IMG/VR virus record: IMGVR_UViG_3300033148_007258
Location: 1-64,000 of that record
DNA: 64,000 bases
Strand: one strand, 5' to 3'
Origin: a virus
The notes below the pieces were generated by a model, which was not told where the DNA came from, ran no database searches, and saw only the letters and a program-made list of their open reading frames with translations. Below are positions 55,090 through 63,553 of this stretch, in pieces. A program made the position numbers and the translations under genes. Every line of letters begins with the position of its first letter. Positions within the stretch are counted from its first letter, which is position 1.

Positions 55090-55257
55090 ATGGTATATCT
55101 AATGATTGGATTTATCGTTTTCGGCGCGTATTTGGGAATATGGTCTGCCGTGATGTTCGCCCTTTGGTGGTACAACCGCAAGCATAGCTGGATTTTGCAG
55201 GTGCGGCATTGTATCGATGACCAATTTCGATATTTCGAGGAGATGCAATCAAAATAA
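55090..55257 (+). CDS. small single-span membrane protein, 55 aa
   Basis: AGGGGTCTTAATATG supports the start at 55090; a longer in-frame reading from 55009 lies inside the previous gene. One membrane helix (YLMIGFIVFGAYLGIWSAVM) is followed by a basic, aromatic cytoplasmic tail. Function unknown. Confidence 0.65.
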   Translation: MVYLMIGFIVFGAYLGIWSAVMFALWWYNRKHSWILQVRHCIDDQFRYFEEMQSK

Positions 55258-55271
55258 GGAGCAGAAATCCG

Positions 55272-55559
55272 ATGCAGAAACTTACTAAAGACGAGTACAG
55301 AAAAAACTGTAAGCGCATACCGATACTTATTAACCCACAAACCATCGTACTACTAAGGACGTTTGATAAGATTTACTGTCACGAAATATCAGATTTGTAT
55401 GATGATTTTTTCGACTCGGAATATGTAGCTGAACACCCTGACGAAATTGCTCAAGAGGCTGCTGAAGAATTTGTAAATCAATTAAACGATTTGTGGACGC
55501 CCAGATTCATGCAGTGTCTTAGAAGTGAGATTGACAAAAGGTTGAAAGAGGCGGAATAG
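55272..55559 (+). CDS. hypothetical acidic helical protein, 95 aa
   Basis: AAGGAGCAGAAATCCGATG precedes the start. The next two genes carry a related (G)AAA(T/C)CCGATG leader. The protein is acidic and helical (DDFFDSEYVAEHPDEIAQEA, AEEFVNQLNDLW), with a C-terminal SEIDKRLKEAE. No family recognised. Confidence 0.72.
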   Translation: MQKLTKDEYRKNCKRIPILINPQTIVLLRTFDKIYCHEISDLYDDFFDSEYVAEHPDEIAQEAAEEFVNQLNDLWTPRFMQCLRSEIDKRLKEAE

Positions 55560-55571
55560 GGGGGAAATCCG

Positions 55572-56012
55572 ATGTGTCTTTATAAGTGCGGAAAAATAAT
55601 CACACTGAAAAAAGATTTGAAGGTGTGGGCAAAACGATTAACCAACCTTGATGAGACAGACGAGTTTTCATTAATTTTTGACGATGGTAAAATGAATTAT
55701 ACAACAAAAAGGCTATGGCATAAAGAAGAAAATGAAAGCGATGTTGATGAAAGTGAAACAGGTCAGCAATATCAAGCACATTGGCACTTCTTTTTAAAAA
55801 AGAAAGATGCCAAGAGGTTTGTGAAACATCACGTTCTTGAATTTGAGGTTTTGGTAAAAGAGTTCAATTACATAATCCCCGCTGGCACGACCGTGCAATA
55901 CGGCGATTATCGGTTTTTCAATCCAACGCGGTTCGCCCCTGCGGTTGTCAGTGGGACGTTCATTAATCCACGAGTAAGGGAAGAAGGGCAGAAACCCGAT
56001 GTGTCTTTATAA
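55572..56012 (+). CDS. MCLYKCGK-family protein 1, 146 aa
   Basis: Together with the next gene it forms a tandem pair of paralogues. MCLYKCGKIITLKKDLKVWA opens it, HWHFFLKKKDAKRFVKHHVL lies in the middle, and YIIPAGTTVQYGDYRF, then VVSGTFINPRVREE close it. The start resembles small phage proteins that begin MCLY. The C-terminal part looks like a short beta-helix or pentapeptide-like edge. Function unknown. The last 14 bases overlap the paralogue. Confidence 0.78.
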   Translation: MCLYKCGKIITLKKDLKVWAKRLTNLDETDEFSLIFDDGKMNYTTKRLWHKEENESDVDESETGQQYQAHWHFFLKKKDAKRFVKHHVLEFEVLVKEFNYIIPAGTTVQYGDYRFFNPTRFAPAVVSGTFINPRVREEGQKPDVSL

Positions 56013-56481
56013 GTGCGGGAAAACAGTAACGCTGAAAAAGGATTTGAAGGTGTGGGCGGCGCGGATATTTAGATATGGACATGAGGATGATGAAATTTCT
56101 CCATTTCACAGGCGTCTTATTAACCCAGATAATTATAACACAAAAAGATATTGGAGTAAGGCGGACGAAAAGTCTTTTATTGAGAAAAGCGAATGCGGAA
56201 AGTCCTATAAAGCGGATTGGCATTTCTTTAGGCGTAAAAAGGCAGCAGAAGTGTTCAAGTGCTATGTAATGAATTATTTGACAAGAGGCTCTCGCCGTGT
56301 AGATAAAACTATCTTTGAAGGTGTAACTGTATATGACTATATCATTCCCGCAGATACAAGAGTGCAATACGGTTATCAGGAAGCGATATTATACATGAAT
56401 CAAGTAATCGCTTTACCAGTAGTGGTAAGCTCGATATTCATTAATCCACGAGTTAAGGAAAAGGAGGTACAGGAGAAATGA
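55999..56481 (+). CDS. MCLYKCGK-family protein 2, 160 aa
   Basis: Its first 20 residues (MCLYKCGKTVTLKKDLKVWA) are nearly the same as those of its upstream paralogue. It shares DWHFFRRKKAAEVF, YDYIIPADTRVQYG and VVSSIFINPRVKE. The middle differs, so duplication was followed by divergence. The AAACCCGATG leader is also duplicated. ATGA overlap with the next gene. Function unknown. Confidence 0.78.
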   Translation: MCLYKCGKTVTLKKDLKVWAARIFRYGHEDDEISPFHRRLINPDNYNTKRYWSKADEKSFIEKSECGKSYKADWHFFRRKKAAEVFKCYVMNYLTRGSRRVDKTIFEGVTVYDYIIPADTRVQYGYQEAILYMNQVIALPVVVSSIFINPRVKEKEVQEK

Positions 56482-56720
56482 TAATTGAGGCTTATGCGTG
56501 TGATAATTGCAAGAAAAGAATACAAAAAGCAAAAGACGTGAATGACGATAGTTGGATTAGAGTTGCTCCAGTTATGATGTGTTTTCCTGTACGCATTGAG
56601 GTTAGGCGGGGCAGCTCCCAAGTTGTTAATGAATTTAAGATGCCTGTTCATTTTTGCAATTGCAAATGTTTTGTAGAATATATCACGAAAGAACATAAGT
56701 ATACAAGACCAAAGGAGTAA
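56478..56720 (+). CDS. zinc-finger small protein, 80 aa
   Basis: Start in an ATGA overlap with GGAGGTACAGGAGAA upstream. CDNCKKRIQKAK near the start and FCNCKCFVEYI near the end give four or five cysteines with a HF-C-x-C-x-C pattern, like small treble-clef-type zinc fingers. The region between is strand-rich. Role unknown. Confidence 0.75.
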   Translation: MIIEAYACDNCKKRIQKAKDVNDDSWIRVAPVMMCFPVRIEVRRGSSQVVNEFKMPVHFCNCKCFVEYITKEHKYTRPKE

Positions 56721-56724
56721 TAAC

Positions 56725-57006
56725 ATGGGAAAAATAACATTTGTTCCCCCTGGACTCACCTATCAGGAATGGCTGATTTATTGCTGGCAGTATCACAAGC
56801 GTTGCGGTTGGATGCTTGGCGATTTTTGGAGTCGTCAAATGGAGGCTATGGCTTATGCGGATGACGAAAACCTTGAACTGCTTGCGCGGGCGTTTCCCGA
56901 AGAGGTGGGCGGTTTAAGGCGGTTCCGGTCTGAAAGCGGCTGGTGGGATGAAGTTGAACGCAAGGGGGATGAGTTTATGAAAAGACAGGAGGCGCAATAT
57001 GTCTGA
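56725..57006 (+). CDS. hypothetical tryptophan-rich protein, 93 aa
   Basis: AAAGGAGTAATAACATG marks the start. YQEWLIYCWQYHKRCGWMLG, DFWSRQMEAMAYADDENLEL is helical and aromatic; the tail is charged. Eight bases overlap with the annealing-protein gene behind it, so it may be a partner of that gene. Family not recognised. Confidence 0.72.
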   Translation: MGKITFVPPGLTYQEWLIYCWQYHKRCGWMLGDFWSRQMEAMAYADDENLELLARAFPEEVGGLRRFRSESGWWDEVERKGDEFMKRQEAQYV

Positions 57007-57904
57007 ATCGAAAAACGATAACATGAAATTATGGAAAGCTGTTGAAAAAACGGATGAGGCGTTTACGCGAAAGGTTTCTTATATAAGCAAGCGTGGTGGT
57101 AAGCGGGAGTTTACAGCGATTAATGCAATATATGAAATTAAACGCGCAACAGAACAGTGGGGGGCGCTTGGTCAAAAGTGGCGTTTTGAACATCAAATTG
57201 TTCACTTCAACGACACTGAACTGGTTTTGTTGGTAAGGTTGTGGGCGCCGGGCGCAGAGTACCCAGTTGAGCAGTATGGCTGTGCAGATTGTGGTGAATC
57301 TGGTAGACACGCTAAGAACGAAAGCCATAAAAAGGCACTGACTGATGGCATGACGAAATGTCTTTCTTTGCTCGGTTTTTCGGCAGATATTTTCACCGGA
57401 TCGTGGGATGACAACAAATATATTGAACCCGAAAAATCGGCAAGGTCAACTAAATCTACACCGAAACCTGCAAGCACAAAGGGTGCGGTGGGCAATGAGG
57501 AAACCCGCAAGTGCCCGAAATGCGGCGGCACAATGAAGGTTCATACCTTTGCGAATAGCGGAAAAACGGTATGGTCGTGTCGCGGGAAGAAGGAAGACGG
57601 CAACTGGTGTAACTATAAGATTGATTATGGAAAAGGCGAGGATGCGGGAACCTCTGGGACGCTGCCGTTGGACAAGGGCGAGCTGGAGGATGTATATGTG
57701 GAAATCAAAAGGATTCGTGGATTGCTTGGCTGGTCAAAGGCGGATTTACAGGCAAAGGCTGACGAATGGGGCGGCGACCTAACAACGCTTGTCGGCGCAA
57801 AGCTGGTGCTTGATAAACTTGAACGTGAAGGTATGGTGCAGCGCATCCAGCAAGCCAATCAGAAAAAAGAAGAGGTTCCGGCGGAAGATGGATTTCCGTT
57901 TTAA
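56999..57904 (+). CDS. single-strand annealing protein (Rad52/DUF1071-type) with zinc ribbon, 301 aa
   Basis: Residues 10-145 carry the features of phage annealing proteins of the Rad52-like or DUF1071 kind: KRGGKREFTAINAIYEIKRA, LVRLWAP, HKKALTDGMTKCLSLLGFSA and DIFTGSWDDNKY. Residues 172-204 form a zinc ribbon (CPKC; C194; C204). The end, DGFPF, resembles the acidic PF-type tail of single-stranded DNA-binding proteins that recruits partners. It would anneal single strands during recombination-driven replication or repair. Confidence 0.82.
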   Translation: MSESKNDNMKLWKAVEKTDEAFTRKVSYISKRGGKREFTAINAIYEIKRATEQWGALGQKWRFEHQIVHFNDTELVLLVRLWAPGAEYPVEQYGCADCGESGRHAKNESHKKALTDGMTKCLSLLGFSADIFTGSWDDNKYIEPEKSARSTKSTPKPASTKGAVGNEETRKCPKCGGTMKVHTFANSGKTVWSCRGKKEDGNWCNYKIDYGKGEDAGTSGTLPLDKGELEDVYVEIKRIRGLLGWSKADLQAKADEWGGDLTTLVGAKLVLDKLEREGMVQRIQQANQKKEEVPAEDGFPF

Positions 57905-57916
57905 AGAGGTGTGATA

Positions 57917-58105
57917 ATGGCTAAACAACCAGATAAGAGCGTAAGGCTCGAATGCTCCTGTATCGACTGGCGGGAGAACAATCCGATATTCGTTAATATG
58001 TTTATGTACATGATGATTCACGGACAGGGCGGATACAAGGGAAAACTATACAATTATTGCCCCTGGTGCGGCAAGGAGTTAGAGAAGATCGAGGTTAATA
58101 AATAA
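57917..58105 (+). CDS. small Cys-rich protein, 62 aa
   Basis: GAGGTG lies 6 bases before the ATG at 57917. CSCIDWRENNPIFVNMFMY, then NYCPWCGKELEKIEVN. A CxC and a CPWCG knuckle make a small zinc ribbon. It lies between the annealing protein and two methyltransferases. Role unknown. Confidence 0.75.
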   Translation: MAKQPDKSVRLECSCIDWRENNPIFVNMFMYMMIHGQGGYKGKLYNYCPWCGKELEKIEVNK

Positions 58106-58119
58106 TTTTTTTGTGCCGT

Positions 58120-58142
58120 CCGCCGTCGCGTAAAAACGGCGG
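58120..58142 (+). other. GC-rich hairpin ahead of methyltransferase genes
   Basis: CCGCCG (58120-58125) and CGGCGG (58137-58142) form a 6-bp stem. On the plus strand it is followed by AAAA, so it is not a good terminator in that direction. It could stabilise or regulate the methyltransferase message. Confidence 0.4.
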
Positions 58143-58168
58143 AAAATTTACGAGGTAAATTAGGCGGA

Positions 58169-59239
58169 ATGGAAACGAATGTGATACATACCGGTCATGT
58201 GCTGGATGTTCTGCGGGAAAAGATACCCGATGAAAGCATAGATTGCTGCGTAACTTCTCCGCCTTACTACGGACTCCGCGCCTACGGCACTGAACCGCAG
58301 ATTTGGGACGGCAATGCGGATTGTGAGCACGAGTGGGGGGAAGACATACCTGAATTTCACAAGGGGCAAGTTGAACAAATAAAGTGGAAAAATGCTAAGG
58401 GCGCTGGTTTCGGTCAGACAGCGAAAATGGGTAATTTCTGCATTCACTGCGGCGCGTGGTGCGGGGAACTTGGTTTAGAGCCGCATCCGTCTGATTTTAT
58501 TCGCCACCTTGTACAGATATTCCGGGAAATCAAACGAGCGCTGAAGAAAAGCGGGTCGCTCTGGATTGTGCTTGGAGATACGTACTGGGGTTCAGGTGCG
58601 GGCACACAATATGAACCGAAAGGCGATTGTAAAGAATCTTATATCATGCCTTATATTTCCAAAAAATCGCAACAAAGAGTGAAAAAATCAAATTGGCTAC
58701 AGCCGAAGCAGTCACTTCTCATTCCGCACCGTGTGGCTATTGCGATGCAAGAGGACGGCTGGTGTCTCCGCAACACCGTGATTTGGCACAAACCGAATGC
58801 AATGCCCGCGTCCATCAAAGACCGTCTGAATAATGTCCACGAGTATATGTTTCATTTCGTCAAGAGCCGCCGCTATTACTATGATTTGGATTCAATTCGT
58901 GTAGAATCTCAACATATTAGTGGCGGTAAATTTGGCGCGTTGGCTTTACGTCAAAACGAAAAAATTGAGCAACGAGAACATCCACTTGGAAAAAATCCCG
59001 GTGATTTGTGGAGTATTAACACTCAGCCGTGCCCGGAAGCGCATTACGCCGTGTTTCCCGAAGAACTGGTTGTAAAGCCGATTAAGGCAAGCTGTCCGCT
59101 TAGAGGCGTGGTATTGGACCCGTTTTGCGGCATCGGGACTACACTCAAAGTGGCGCATAAACTCGGCAGAAAATATATCGGTGTGGATTTAAACACAGCC
59201 ATAGCCGAGCGGATCATGTCGCAGGAGATACCGTTTTGA
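58169..59239 (+). CDS. DNA amino-methyltransferase (TSPPY type), 356 aa
   Basis: The catalytic motif TSPPYYG (29-35) lies at the N-terminus and the cofactor motif DPFCGIGTT near the C-terminus, the beta-class order. TSPPY is typical of N4-cytosine or N6-adenine enzymes. A CIHCGAWC segment between them may bind zinc. It would methylate phage DNA, most likely to evade restriction or mark replication. No restriction enzyme gene is nearby. ATG 58169 has only a weak ribosome site. TTGA overlap with the next gene. Confidence 0.9.
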   Translation: METNVIHTGHVLDVLREKIPDESIDCCVTSPPYYGLRAYGTEPQIWDGNADCEHEWGEDIPEFHKGQVEQIKWKNAKGAGFGQTAKMGNFCIHCGAWCGELGLEPHPSDFIRHLVQIFREIKRALKKSGSLWIVLGDTYWGSGAGTQYEPKGDCKESYIMPYISKKSQQRVKKSNWLQPKQSLLIPHRVAIAMQEDGWCLRNTVIWHKPNAMPASIKDRLNNVHEYMFHFVKSRRYYYDLDSIRVESQHISGGKFGALALRQNEKIEQREHPLGKNPGDLWSINTQPCPEAHYAVFPEELVVKPIKASCPLRGVVLDPFCGIGTTLKVAHKLGRKYIGVDLNTAIAERIMSQEIPF

Positions 59240-59847
59240 ACGAGAACGGCAGTAAGATAATATTGGATTTATGCGGGGGAACCGGTGCATGGTCGAGACC
59301 TTATGCTGAAGCCGGTTATGATGTGCGGAATATTACATTACCAGAATATGATGTCCGTACATTTAAACCGCCTGAAAATGTTTACGGGATATTGGCTGCG
59401 CCGCCGTGTACGATGTTTAGCATAGCCAGGACTACTGCAAAAAAACCAAGAGATTTAAAGGGTGGAATGGAGATTGTTGTTGCATGTCTGAATATTATTT
59501 GGAATTGCAGATATAAAAACAGACTAAAATTTTGGGCATTAGAAAATCCAATGGGCATATTGAGACAATTTCTTGGCGTTCCAAGATTTACATTTGATCC
59601 TTATGAATATGGAAATCCCTTTACTAAAAAAACAGATATTTGGGAATATTTTAATATTCCTAAAAAGAAACCATTAAATCCGTATCAATATGATATTATT
59701 AGTGCGGGCTTGAAAGGAAGAAAATATAAAACAAGATTATTTGCTATACCTTGTTGGGGTGAGGATATTACTACAGGTAATCAAAAGATTAAAAGAGCAA
59801 TTACGCCCTCCGGATTTGCGCAAGCGTTTTTCAGGGCGAATCAATGA
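59236..59847 (+). CDS. C5-cytosine-methyltransferase-like protein, 203 aa
   Basis: A TTG start inside the previous stop. DLCGGTGAWSRPYAEAGYDV (11-30) is the SAM loop, AAPPCTMFS (54-62) holds the catalytic PPC (56-58), and LENP (102-105) the ENV/ENP motif, as in Dcm-like enzymes. At 203 aa it is far shorter than classic C5 enzymes and has no large target-recognition domain. Short versions of this type occur in phages. The target is unknown, and it might depend on a partner. Confidence 0.82.
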   Translation: MNENGSKIILDLCGGTGAWSRPYAEAGYDVRNITLPEYDVRTFKPPENVYGILAAPPCTMFSIARTTAKKPRDLKGGMEIVVACLNIIWNCRYKNRLKFWALENPMGILRQFLGVPRFTFDPYEYGNPFTKKTDIWEYFNIPKKKPLNPYQYDIISAGLKGRKYKTRLFAIPCWGEDITTGNQKIKRAITPSGFAQAFFRANQ

Positions 59848-59863
59848 ACGAAAGGACAGAACC

Positions 59864-60139
59864 ATGAATAAGCGTGAAGCAGAAATACTCGAAGAATGCA
59901 AGCGTCTGCTCGTTGAGGCGTTCGAGAAGGGGATTGAAAAGGGGAAAAAGCAGGGACGGACTGGATGGGAGAAGATGAGTTCTGAAGACTTTGGGTGGAG
60001 AGCGTCTGATCACTTAATGGAATTAACAGACAAACCCATTAGATTATGCACCACCGAAAAATCATTAGAATTACTTACAGACGGCATCACCTACGCCGCA
60101 TTCGCCTATTATCGGCTAAAACAAGGAGAAGGGAAATGA
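59864..60139 (+). CDS. hypothetical helical protein, 91 aa
   Basis: GAAAGGACAGAACCATG marks the start at 59864. A charged helical start (KREAEILEECKRLLVEAFEK) is followed by a glycine/lysine stretch and FGWRASDHLMELTDKPIRLC. ATGA overlap with the next gene. No family recognised. Confidence 0.7.
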   Translation: MNKREAEILEECKRLLVEAFEKGIEKGKKQGRTGWEKMSSEDFGWRASDHLMELTDKPIRLCTTEKSLELLTDGITYAAFAYYRLKQGEGK

Positions 60140-60345
60140 AACGAGAAATCTATGAATGTAATACTTGCGGAGAACACGCTTTTAGTTTTGCTGGAAGAAA
60201 TACGTGGATTACTATTTCACCTTCAGGCAAGATGGAAATCGTCACATCAGGTGAAGATGGAATGGAAATTAACAACCGGACTAATGAAGATATGCATTTC
60301 TGTAGCGATAGTTGCTTGATCCAATTTATCAGAAAACAGTATTGA
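60136..60345 (+). CDS. zinc-finger small protein, 69 aa
   Basis: Start 60136 in an ATGA overlap. YECNTCGEHAFSF near the start and FCSDSCLIQFI near the end make a C-x2-C ... C-x3-C arrangement, probably a single zinc site similar to small treble-clef fingers. TGATG overlap with the next gene. Confidence 0.72.
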   Translation: MKREIYECNTCGEHAFSFAGRNTWITISPSGKMEIVTSGEDGMEINNRTNEDMHFCSDSCLIQFIRKQY

Positions 60346-60581
60346 TGGCACGAACGATAATATTGAAAGAGAAGCGTACATTCAGGGAACAACGAGCGGC
60401 TCAAAAAGACCACGATCGACGCATATTACAGGCAGACGATGAAAAACGAACCTCCAAAGAGTGGCTTGTGCGAAAAATACTTCAAAAACTGGATTTGAAT
60501 GACAAGGATTATGTTAAGGCGCATTACCGGTTTATGCTCGTTAACAAGAATGTGTTACAACAAATAGCAGATTTGTTATAA
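60345..60581 (+). CDS. hypothetical basic helical protein, 78 aa
   Basis: Starts in the previous stop (TGATG). MARTIILKEKRTFREQRAAQ, KDHDRRILQADDEKRTSKEW is strongly charged and helical. The C-terminal half contains a hydrophobic helix (VNKNVLQQIADLL). It lies 14 bases before the replication protein gene and may be a replication accessory. No family. Confidence 0.68.
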   Translation: MARTIILKEKRTFREQRAAQKDHDRRILQADDEKRTSKEWLVRKILQKLDLNDKDYVKAHYRFMLVNKNVLQQIADLL

Positions 60582-60595
60582 CGGAGATTTGGAGA

Positions 60596-61363
60596 TTGTA
60601 CGGCGGCGGGTTTATAGCGATACACAGAAAGATACGGGAAAGCTGGTTGTGGCGGTCGGGGGTATACAATTATTTCCAAGCGTGGACGGACTTGATTATG
60701 GAAGTATGTTATATGCCGCAGAAAAGGGTCTATAAAGGCGAGCTTTACGAACTCAAGCGGGGCGAAATGCTTTACAGCTTGCAATATTTGGGGGAACGCT
60801 GGGGCTGGAGCACAACAAAGGTGGAGAAGTTTTTGTCAATTCTCGAAACAGACAAAGCTATAAAAAGGGTAAAGAAAAAAGGAAACTCAATTAGCAGGCT
60901 AACTATATGTCAATACGACATTTACAATCCGCCTCAAGACGCTCCACAAAACTTAGAAAAAACTTCCAAAAAACTTAGAAAAGAAGAATCTAACAATACC
61001 AACAAGACAAACAAAAAAGAAGTTTATACTCGTGTTTTTGATTTTTGGAATAAGCAGAACGTTATCAAACACCGTAAGCTCCACGAAAAAGACATTGCAA
61101 GAATCAACGGCGCCCTTACTGAATTTACCGAACAAGAAATTCTCGAAGGCATTAGAAATTATGCCAACATTCTCTGTAGCGACAGATACTATTTCAATTA
61201 TAAATGGACATTGCGGGATTTTTTAATGCGGGGGTTAAGAAAGTTTGTTTCGGCGGCACAACCATTTGGGAATTATGCAAAAGATAGAAACCAAGAGCCA
61301 GAGCCTCTTGATTCTGGCGTTAGTCGTGTTGTTTACAAGCGTGGACGTACCGTTAATGAGTGA
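60596..61363 (+). CDS. replication initiator / helicase-loader-like protein (DnaD-like), 255 aa
   Basis: A TTG start behind GGAGATTTGGAGA. The N-terminal half is a winged-helix layout found in many phage replication proteins (FIAIHRKIRESWLWRSGVYN, LKRGEMLYSLQYLGERWGWS, TTKVEKFLSILETDKAI). A low-complexity linker (about 125-145) leads to a helical C-terminal domain (DFWNKQNVIKHRKLHEKDIA, ALTEFTEQEILEGIRNYANI) typical of DnaD/DnaB-II-like loaders. The gene directly precedes, and overlaps, the DnaB gene, which supports a loader role. Confidence 0.8.
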   Translation: MYGGGFIAIHRKIRESWLWRSGVYNYFQAWTDLIMEVCYMPQKRVYKGELYELKRGEMLYSLQYLGERWGWSTTKVEKFLSILETDKAIKRVKKKGNSISRLTICQYDIYNPPQDAPQNLEKTSKKLRKEESNNTNKTNKKEVYTRVFDFWNKQNVIKHRKLHEKDIARINGALTEFTEQEILEGIRNYANILCSDRYYFNYKWTLRDFLMRGLRKFVSAAQPFGNYAKDRNQEPEPLDSGVSRVVYKRGRTVNE

Positions 61364-62774
61364 TCGTATTCCACCGCAGGCGGTTGACATAGAGATGGCG
61401 GTTATAGGCGCCATGATGCACTATGAAGGGGCTACGGATGTGGTAGTCGGTGTATTCACGAAGCCGGAAGTATTCTACAAGGCGGCTCACAGCATCATAT
61501 TCAAGGCGATACTACAGCTCTACAACAAGAATGTCAATGTTGACCTTGTTACTGTTAAAGACCGATTAGAGAAGTCGCACCTACTTAAACCTGCGGGCGG
61601 CGCGTATTATCTGACCGAGTGTCTCAATCAAGTTACAGCGGCAAGTAATGTCGGCTATCATGCAAAGATTGTTTATGAAAAATACATCTTACGGCAAATC
61701 ATCGAGACGGGTCGGGAAATCATTGAACGGGGATACGACGCCTCTGACGGGGCAATGGAAATACTGGACGGTGTTGAGAACAAGATACTCGGCATCAGGG
61801 AATCCGGCGCTGAAGACAAGACAGAGTCTATCGGCAAGATTGTTCCACGCGCAATGGATGAGGTTGAGTTCCTTCAGTCGAATAAGACAGGGATCATCGG
61901 CGTTCCCTGCGGACTGTCGTCATTTGACAACAAGACCGGAGGGTTCTTTAACGGCGACCTTATTATTATTGCGGCGAACCCCGGTGTCGGGAAAACGGCT
62001 TTCGCGGTGTATTACGCTTATGCGGCGGCAACGAAACACAAGCAGTCTGTTGGCTTTATCAGTCTTGAAATGACGAAAGAGCAGATATTTTATCGGATAT
62101 TGAGCATCAAGAGTTTTGTGCCTTATGAGGACATTCGGCGCGGCAGAGCGACCGCGGAGCAGCAACAAAAGCTGGTTCAATCAATGGCTTATCTGGAAGA
62201 CAAACCAATTTACATTAACGACCGGGGCGGCATCAACCGGCTGGAGCTACGGTCGCAAGCGCGGCGGCTCAAGAAACGGTACAAAATCGACATCCTGTTT
62301 GTGGATTATTTACAGCTTATGAGCGGCGTGAACGAATCCAGCAGGCGGCTTGAAATCGAGGCTATAACGCGGTCGTTAAAGGCGTTGGCTAAGGAGCTGC
62401 GTATCCCTGTCGTGGTGCTGTCGCAATTGAGCCGTGAGTCTGCCAAACAGAACCGGCTTCCCCGACTGGATGATTTGCGGGAATCGGGGTCAATCGAGCA
62501 GGACGCCGACACGGTGATCATGTTACACCGCAAAAATATGGATGGCGACGGCAGCGCCACTTATAACATAGAGGGCGAAAGCGTTATGTCGCCGGATGAC
62601 GAGGGGTTGATTATCACGGAGTTTTTATTCCGCAAACAGCGCAGCGGGTCGACGGGTAAAATATACTTAAAAACGTCTCTGCCGAACAACCATTACTACT
62701 GCTTGGAAACAAGATATGGAGCTGAGGATACCGAGCGACACGACCCGAAAAAGCTGGCGGCGGGGGATTATTAA
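61356..62774 (+). CDS. dnaB: replicative DNA helicase, DnaB family
   Basis: 472 aa from ATG 61356; upstream in-frame ATGs lie inside the previous gene. An N-terminal DnaB domain (RIPPQAVDIEMAVIGAMMHY) precedes the RecA-like motor: Walker A NPGVGKT (208-214), GFISLEMT (233-240), Walker B FVDYLQL (315-321), VVVLSQLSRE and LRESGSIEQDADTVIMLHR. The hexameric enzyme unwinds DNA at the fork. Length is as usual for the family, and no intein is visible. Confidence 0.96.
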   Translation: MSDRIPPQAVDIEMAVIGAMMHYEGATDVVVGVFTKPEVFYKAAHSIIFKAILQLYNKNVNVDLVTVKDRLEKSHLLKPAGGAYYLTECLNQVTAASNVGYHAKIVYEKYILRQIIETGREIIERGYDASDGAMEILDGVENKILGIRESGAEDKTESIGKIVPRAMDEVEFLQSNKTGIIGVPCGLSSFDNKTGGFFNGDLIIIAANPGVGKTAFAVYYAYAAATKHKQSVGFISLEMTKEQIFYRILSIKSFVPYEDIRRGRATAEQQQKLVQSMAYLEDKPIYINDRGGINRLELRSQARRLKKRYKIDILFVDYLQLMSGVNESSRRLEIEAITRSLKALAKELRIPVVVLSQLSRESAKQNRLPRLDDLRESGSIEQDADTVIMLHRKNMDGDGSATYNIEGESVMSPDDEGLIITEFLFRKQRSGSTGKIYLKTSLPNNHYYCLETRYGAEDTERHDPKKLAAGDY

Positions 62775-62790
62775 CAAAAAGGAGTAAACT

Positions 62791-62988
62791 ATGAATGCTT
62801 CAGAAGAAAAGAGACACCGGGAACAAGTCGAGTGTCTGAAGGCGATAGCCGACCGGCTGGCGGACATTGAGCGGGCGTTGCAATATATGGTGAAGCACTA
62901 TAAGCCCCTGGTTTTAAATGAGCGCATTGGAAAAACACGCCTAAGAACACTCATGAAGGGACAATGGAAAAATGAAAAAAACAGCTAA
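62791..62988 (+). CDS. hypothetical helical protein, 65 aa
   Basis: AAAAGGAGTAAACTATG marks the start. The first 45 residues (SEEKRHREQVECLKAIADRL, ADIERALQYMVKHY) have coiled-coil heptads; the tail is basic. The last 17 bases overlap the next gene. No family recognised. Confidence 0.7.
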   Translation: MNASEEKRHREQVECLKAIADRLADIERALQYMVKHYKPLVLNERIGKTRLRTLMKGQWKNEKNS

Positions 62989-63550
62989 ACAGAAGGGGAT
63001 TGTTGAGTTTCGGCTGGAGGGGCTTGCCAAAGAGCGGGGGCTATCGGTTAAGGCGTTTCTACAGCAGCGATATGAAACGGACGGGTCGATGCGCAGGCTT
63101 GCCGAAGAAATGTGGTGTTCAGCGTATCCTCTATATATGGCGATGAGGCGTCGTGGAATCAAGTGTGTGGGGCGCACCAAGCATGGGCAAAAGGCTGGAA
63201 CCGGTAAGGTTCAACGTCGCGTTGCGGATTACGGCGGGGCAAGCTGGCTTCGAGAAAGAATACAACAGGGCTGGCGGCAAGCCGATATTGCACGGTTTCT
63301 CCAATGTACCACAGGGAGCATGTACGGGCTGTTGAATCATTTTGGCGTGAACTATGCAAGGGTTAAAAACACCGCCGAAGACAATGGTCGCCATGCCGTT
63401 AAAAAGAGAAACGGTAAAGCCAAAAAGTGGCAAGCGCCCTGCAAGGTTCTGACGGGCGATGAACTTCCGTCGAAAGAATATTACCTGCAACAAATTGAAA
63501 GAGCGCGGCAGAACGAGCACGGCTGGTTTTATCTTGAGGGGCAGGGGTGA
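62972..63550 (+). CDS. putative DNA-binding protein with two helix-turn-helix-like segments, 192 aa
   Basis: The N-terminal part (LAKERGLSVKAFLQQRYETD, GSMRRLAEEMWCSAYPLYMA, MRRRGIK) and the middle (SWLRERIQQGWRQADIARFL, QCTTGSMYGLLNHFGVNYAR) each read as helix-turn-helix elements of the homing-endonuclease-associated or transposase type, and both have the closing RRGIK/HFGVNY segment. A basic linker follows. It could regulate replication or late genes. Confidence 0.7.
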   Translation: MKKTAKQKGIVEFRLEGLAKERGLSVKAFLQQRYETDGSMRRLAEEMWCSAYPLYMAMRRRGIKCVGRTKHGQKAGTGKVQRRVADYGGASWLRERIQQGWRQADIARFLQCTTGSMYGLLNHFGVNYARVKNTAEDNGRHAVKKRNGKAKKWQAPCKVLTGDELPSKEYYLQQIERARQNEHGWFYLEGQG

Positions 63551-63553
63551 GTT

